37,971 nt of DNA from NCBI GenBank assembly GCA_022545545.1, contig JACZQV010000005.1, positions 1 through 37,971 of the forward strand. Reading direction: 5' to 3'. The stretch is from Pseudomonadota bacterium. GTDB taxonomy: Bacteria > Pseudomonadota > Alphaproteobacteria > SMXQ01. The position numbers and the translations under genes were made by a program. Under the pieces are notes generated by a model that was not told the origin of the DNA, searched no databases, and saw only the letters and a program-made list of their open reading frames with translations. This document shows positions 34,257 to 37,971 of the stretch, piece after piece (within the stretch, counting starts at the first letter, position 1; each line of letters begins with the position of its first letter).

Positions 34257-35222
34257 TCAAGAGGCTGGTAAACCGGCTTCTTCGCCCGGCGCCCGCTGAT
34301 AGCCGTGCTGTTGCACGTCCTCGTTGACGAGGCCGGTGTCGCTGTCCAATGTTTCCAGTAAGTCCCAGCTTTTCATCCACTCGAACGTGCGTTGCCTCTC
34401 GTCGTCGGGAATCGGCGCCGGATCGACCAGCAACAGGCGGCTCTCTTTAAGGTCACTGACCTTAAGCTTGGCCATCCCCTCGGGGTCGAGGTCTTTGTAG
34501 TAGTCGATGAAGTAGTGCATGTACGCGCCCTTGTCCGCATTGATACGGCGCACCGCCTGGCGTACCCCGCGATTGAACGCACTGTAGGTCTCGGCGTCCA
34601 CGCGTTCGGACGCGACCTCGGTGCCATGATGGAAGGCCGCGATGACGGTGCGGCAACCACTTTTCTCGGCGAGCGTGATGTAGGGCTCGGTCAACGTGGT
34701 GGCGTCGACGGTGCCATCCATGAGCATCTTGAAGCGGTAGTTCGAGCCGTTGGGCACGCGGCCGAGCTTGATCATGTCGCGCGGGACAAAGCCTTCCAGC
34801 ATCTGAAGCGTGAGATAGTGGGTGCCGGAATAGAACGGAACGCCAATCTGGCGGTTGGCGAACTGCTGTGCCGTCTGCACCGGCGAATCGTCACGCACGA
34901 CCAGCGCCGCGTAGGTCACGATCGAGCGGCGGCCGATTTGGCGGCTCTTGACCTTGGTGCCTTCCACGCGCGAATAGTTGCCCCACTCGCAGGCGTTATA
35001 GAGGTCGGCCTTGCCCTGCTCGAGCATTTTGCCGTGGCTGGCGAAGCGCGGCGCGTCCTTGTGGCTGGTAATGTTGAGCTGCGGGGTCTTGTCGACGCCC
35101 TTCTCCCGGTCGATCCATTCGATGGTGAGCCCTTCCTTCTCGAACAGGCCCTCGTCGTAAGCGACGAGCTCCGCCAATCCCTGGAATGGCGCAGTCGTCT
35201 CCAAAACTAGCTTCTTGTTCAT
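34257..35222 (-). CDS. NMT1/SsuA-like substrate-binding protein without signal peptide
   Basis: The 321-residue protein resembles NMT1/THI5-like periplasmic-binding proteins of nitrate, sulfonate or thiamine-precursor ABC systems: LVAYDEGLFEKEGLTIEW near the N-terminus, VPFYSGTHYLTLQMLEGF, and MDGTVDATTLTEPYI. The protein starts MNKKLVLETTAPFQG without a signal sequence, although AGGAGG and ATG at 35222 give a strong translation start. It may therefore act in the cytoplasm, perhaps as an enzyme or sensor of the same fold. No permease or ATPase is nearby. A dyad ACTATAAGATAGT at 35319-35331 lies upstream and could be an operator. The substrate is not known. Confidence 0.8.
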   Translation of the reverse strand: MNKKLVLETTAPFQGLAELVAYDEGLFEKEGLTIEWIDREKGVDKTPQLNITSHKDAPRFASHGKMLEQGKADLYNACEWGNYSRVEGTKVKSRQIGRRSIVTYAALVVRDDSPVQTAQQFANRQIGVPFYSGTHYLTLQMLEGFVPRDMIKLGRVPNGSNYRFKMLMDGTVDATTLTEPYITLAEKSGCRTVIAAFHHGTEVASERVDAETYSAFNRGVRQAVRRINADKGAYMHYFIDYYKDLDPEGMAKLKVSDLKESRLLLVDPAPIPDDERQRTFEWMKSWDLLETLDSDTGLVNEDVQQHGYQRAPGEEAGLPAS

Positions 35223-35424
35223 GAAGTTCCTCCTGATGATTTGCGATGCGAAACCGCAGTCTCTCTGGGCAACGTGTCAGGCCATGGTCACAATTTCGAT
35301 AATATAACCAATTTTGACACTATAAGATAGTCCCGAATGGGCGAAATGACCATCTAAATCTTGCAGAAAATTCGCATGTTTCGCCGATTCCGAGTCATGG
35401 AGACGCAGAATCAGGACTACTTAC

Positions 35425-35577
35425 CTAAGATGCGCCCAGGCGGCCGAACTTGCTTTTCCAGTCGTGGAACGTCGCTTCGGTGATGGGGTGCTCGGGGCAT
35501 AGATCGGCCGTCTTCGCTCCGGCCCCATGCTCCTTCAAAATCCCGAGGGCCTGCTCTTCGGGGAAGCCGCTACGCAT
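35425..35577 (-). pseudogene. IS3-family transposase OrfA fragment
   Basis: This 50-codon frame encodes FPEEQALGILKEHGAGAKTADLC and ITEATFHDWKSKFG (quoted in parts), the helix-turn-helix start of IS3/IS911-type OrfA. It is preceded by AAGGAGA. It stops where an intact OrfA would continue for about 40-50 residues with its leucine zipper, and no OrfB follows. It is a decayed insertion sequence and was missing from the ORF track. Confidence 0.85.
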
Positions 35578-35701
35578 TCTGTTCGTCTCCTTCCAGGTGA
35601 CGGAACCTACTTCATCTTGGAGACATTCTCGGGGGTCAACTCACGACCTGTTGTGGAAGGCTGTAAGAGCCAAGCAAAACAAAGCCCACCATTTAGGGCC
35701 C

Positions 35702-35845
35702 ATCACAATCTGGTCAGGTCACTACAATCTGGGCAACTTCATGCGGACTTTAGCCTTGCCGAAGGAAGAAGTGGAGCGCCGCACGCTAACCACGCCGCGG
35801 GAAAAGCTGGTGAAGATCGGCGCGAAGGTGGAACCATTCCGATGA
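35702..35845 (+). pseudogene. C-terminal fragment of an IS1380-like transposase
   Basis: The plus frame reads HYNLGNFMRTLALPKEE then TTPREKLVKIGAKV before a stop. This matches the C-terminal region of IS1380-type transposases (YNLxNFLRTLALP, LREKLIKIGAKV). The upstream catalytic part and the last about 25 residues are missing, so it is a remnant. The other frame in the track (35527-35904) is a shadow. Confidence 0.75.
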
Positions 35846-35928
35846 CGGTGAAAATTGGGTCCCCTCGGAGCCGATTCGAAGGTCATCCGGGAAATGCCAG
35901 TTAAACCAACCCCAAACGCGCCTCCTTC

Positions 35929-35964
35929 TCATGATTCTTGTCATGATTCTTGTCATGATTCTTG
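35929..35964 (+). repeat. Three perfect tandem 12-bp units
   Basis: TCATGATTCTTG is repeated three times head to tail, about 70 bp before the TctC-like gene and after the transposase remnant. Each unit contains the palindrome TCATGA. Confidence 0.92.
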
Positions 35965-36033
35965 GCTCGTGCTAGGGTTCGGCAAAACTCGTGTGCGCGG
36001 CAAGCACATCCTCACACCACAGGGAGATTTATC

Positions 36034-37356
36034 ATGTCATCCAAGTCTATGCGCGTGACCACCGCTCTCGCCTTCGGCATCGCCGGGCTGCTTGGCGCCA
36101 TGACGCCAGCCGCCGTCAGTGCCGACGCGGTCGCCGATTTCTATAAGGATAAACGGATCAAGATCGTCCAGGGCTCCGCGCCGGGCGGCGGCTACGATAC
36201 CTACGCGCGGACCCTGGCCCGGCATTTGCCCAAGCACATTCCGGGCAATCCCCGCATCCTCGTCCAGAACATGCCGGGCGCCGGTGGCATCGTCGCGGCC
36301 AATTACATATACAACGTGGCGCCCCAGGACGGCACCGTCATCGGCGGCCTCAATCGCGCCTCGCCCATGGCCCAGATTATGGGCCATTCGGGGCCGCGTT
36401 TCGATTCCCAGAAGTTTCACTGGCTCGGCAGCGTGACCAACGAGGCCGGGGTGCTGGCGGTGATGAAATCCTCCGGGGTGACCAAGCTCGAGGACATCTT
36501 CACCAAGACGGCGATCATGGGCTCCAGCGGGCCGTCGGACACCCTGTTCTTCCCGGCCATAATAAACAACGTCCTCGGCGGTAAGTTCCAATTGGTGGTC
36601 GGCTACCCCTCGACCACCATGGTGCACCTGGCCATGGCACGGAACGAGGTCCATGGACTCAGCCAGTCCTGGTCGTCGTTCAAGATCCCCCATGTCAAGG
36701 AGCTCAAGGCGGGCAAGGTCGCGGTGCTGGCTCAGCTGTCGCTCAAGCCACATCCCGAGCTCACCAAGATGGGCGTGCCCATGATCTTCGATGTCATCGA
36801 CAAAAAGCATGTGCTTCCCGGGTTCACGGTCGAGGAGGCCAAAAACCTGTTCCGTCTGTTGCTGACGTCGAAAGCCATGGGCCGGCCCTATGCGCTGGGT
36901 CCCAAAGTCCCAATGGACCGGGTCAAGGCGCTGCGCGCGGCTTTCATGGCGACCGTCACGGACCCCGCCTTCATCAAGGATGCCAATGTCCAGGGCCGTG
37001 ACGTGAGCCCGGTTTCGGGTAACGAGGTCCAGCAGATGATTGCCACGCTGGCAAATACGCCCAAGGCGACCATCAAGAAGCTCGAAGGCCTGATCCAATT
37101 CAAGGGCAAGGTCACGAAGGTCAAGATCGCGCTGGCCAAGCACACCGGCAAGGTCACCAAGACAAAGAAGGGCGGGCGGCGCATCTTCATCGACTACAAA
37201 GGCAAGGAAGTGAAGGCCAAGGTCTCGGGCTCGCGCACCAAGGTGACGATCAACGGCAAGAAGACCAAGCGCAAGTTCATCAAGGTCGGCATGACCTGCA
37301 CCTTCACCTATCCCGGCCCCGGCCAGGAAGCCAAGCGGGTCGACTGTAAGGGCTGA
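36034..37356 (+). CDS. TctC-like tripartite tricarboxylate transporter binding protein with extra C-terminal domain
   Basis: The 440-residue protein has a signal peptide (about 1-31) and a TctC/Bug-type solute-binding domain: IKIVQGSAPGGGYDTYAR, HIPGNPRILVQNMPGAGGIVAANYIYN (given in part), and DGTVIGGLN. Such proteins bind small carboxylates for the TctAB permease. Unlike typical members of about 320-330 residues it carries an additional lysine-rich beta-type tail of about 80 residues (VSGSRTKVTINGKKTKRKFI, IKVGMTCTFTYPGPGQEAKR). This resembles small DUF5666/OB-like domains. ATG 36034 with AGGGAG upstream is used instead of the track start. No TctA or TctB is in the window, so it is an orphan or its partners lie elsewhere. 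Confidence 0.87.
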   Translation: MSSKSMRVTTALAFGIAGLLGAMTPAAVSADAVADFYKDKRIKIVQGSAPGGGYDTYARTLARHLPKHIPGNPRILVQNMPGAGGIVAANYIYNVAPQDGTVIGGLNRASPMAQIMGHSGPRFDSQKFHWLGSVTNEAGVLAVMKSSGVTKLEDIFTKTAIMGSSGPSDTLFFPAIINNVLGGKFQLVVGYPSTTMVHLAMARNEVHGLSQSWSSFKIPHVKELKAGKVAVLAQLSLKPHPELTKMGVPMIFDVIDKKHVLPGFTVEEAKNLFRLLLTSKAMGRPYALGPKVPMDRVKALRAAFMATVTDPAFIKDANVQGRDVSPVSGNEVQQMIATLANTPKATIKKLEGLIQFKGKVTKVKIALAKHTGKVTKTKKGGRRIFIDYKGKEVKAKVSGSRTKVTINGKKTKRKFIKVGMTCTFTYPGPGQEAKRVDCKG

Positions 37357-37424
37357 TCTGTCAACGGCGGAGCAAGGTTAGTCCACCAGCTTTCAATTTC
37401 GGTCCCGTTTCGTCGATTGATTGA

Positions 37425-37655
37425 CTGTGGGGCGAAGTACGCACGATCGAAGAGATCGCTAACCGCGAGAAACTCCTGGAACGCTACGTCCGGCGGATCC
37501 TCGAACTGGCCTTCATAGGCCCGGACATCACGATCGCAGTCCTTGATGGCCTTCAGCCCGCTGATGTCACCTTGGAGCCAATCGCCCGACGATCCCTGCC
37601 GCTGTGCTGGAATGAGCAGCGCCAACCGCCCGGTTGGCCCCGAAGTGAAGGCTAG
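37425..37655 (+). pseudogene. C-terminal fragment of a serine recombinase
   Basis: This open frame without a start codon encodes TIEEIANREKLLERYVRRIL and LAFIGPDITIAVLDGLQP, then LPLCWNEQR and a stop. The pattern (an HTH with ERYVxRILxLAFLxPDIxxAILDGxQPxxLT, then PLxWxEQR) is that of the C-terminus of large serine recombinases of phage or transposon type. The catalytic domain is absent. A stop codon at 37422 interrupts the frame upstream. The minus-strand ORF in the track at 37308-37688 is a shadow of it. Confidence 0.75.
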
Positions 37656-37971
37656 GGCACTCCAGTAAGCGCACCGCGAAATCAGCAAACGGAGACTATG
37701 GTTTCGTCGGCTCGCTGTCTGAGCGGGCGAGCGAACTCATGGCGCTGAGGGGGAGGAGTCAATCGCCTGAAAGGCCCGGGAAACGGGGCCTTTGCGCGCC
37801 GCCGCACGAATATCGAGCGCGCCGTGAGAAGGAGAGGAGGAAGCTGGCGGAGGACGCAGTCTCGAGCGAACCCGTCTCAGCCCGTCATCGCCAGGGCTTC
37901 GACACCAATATGACTACCCAAATCTCTTGTTGGCTAATGCCTTACCCGAACCGGTCTTCAAGTAATACTCG
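37656..37971. other. Right-end spacer, nothing certain
   Basis: No recognisable gene lies between the recombinase fragment and the window edge. A plus frame starting at ATG 37739 stays open to the last base, but its arginine- and proline-rich product resembles no family I know. A GC-rich hairpin lies at 37770-37793. Confidence 0.4.
37770..37793 (+). terminator. Terminator-like hairpin
   Basis: AAAGGCCC and GGGCCTTT form an 8-base stem with an 8-base loop. Only three T residues end the stem, so a weak or bidirectional terminator is possible; it follows the recombinase fragment at a distance of about 115 bp. Confidence 0.4.

Noticed and set aside
37308-37688. 126-residue minus-strand ORF at the right end
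   Set aside because: It begins at TTG and lies antisense to the plus-strand frame that matches a serine recombinase C-terminus.

Overview
The window reads as chromosome of a GC-rich alphaproteobacterium, most likely a Rhodospirillales-type lineage. I infer this from family content, not from any database search: a CpdR-like receiver, a DUF4175/TIGR02302 protein, DUF2125, a COQ7 hydroxylase, an MJ0042 zinc-ribbon protein, a metX-metW pair and a B12-dependent ribonucleotide reductase. Gene order is mostly short operons with ATGA overlaps. No rRNA, tRNA or CRISPR array was seen.

Layout. 1-1.7 kb: a lower-GC minus-strand island with a 101-residue peptide built from internal repeats, followed 15 bp later by an M29-type metallopeptidase-like protein. 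This is the best candidate for an undescribed system, possibly a peptide-modification pair. 1.7-9.7 kb: housekeeping genes (YqaA/DedA-like, DsbB, COQ7, HNH nuclease, esterase, quinone oxidoreductase, DUF4743-Nudix, a trypsin/PDZ protein without its catalytic triad, HIG1-like protein, PduO adenosyltransferase) and a small secreted octapeptide-repeat protein whose start region has been tandemly copied. 9.8-17.1 kb: etfBA, then argH, a lipoprotein, lysA and a DUF4175 protein, closely packed. 17.2-21.6 kb: cpdR and a zinc-ribbon protein on minus, then ftsE-ftsX, a DUF218 protein and PlsC on plus.

21.6-25.4 kb: nrdJ with its own promoter-like sequence, interrupted by a 375-residue LAGLIDADG intein placed exactly before the predicted thiyl-radical cysteine. 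AdoCbl for this enzyme could come from the PduO-type adenosyltransferase at 9.1 kb. 25.4-31 kb: a convergent HicA/HicB-like pair, ChaC, DUF2125, and a minus-strand aromatic amino acid operon (chorismate mutase fusion, HisC-type aminotransferase, TyrA). 31-33.4 kb: metX-metW bracketed by two opposite-facing copies of a MITE-like palindromic element. A remnant lies at 1.6 kb.

33.4-38 kb: a DUF3105 membrane protein, two orphan substrate-binding proteins (NMT1-like and TctC-like), and scars of three mobile elements (IS3 OrfA, an IS1380-like transposase end, a serine recombinase tail). Short tandem repeats of 12-22 bp recur at gene boundaries throughout, which suggests a slippage-prone genome. Most lines of the ORF track are antisense or frame shadows and were left out.
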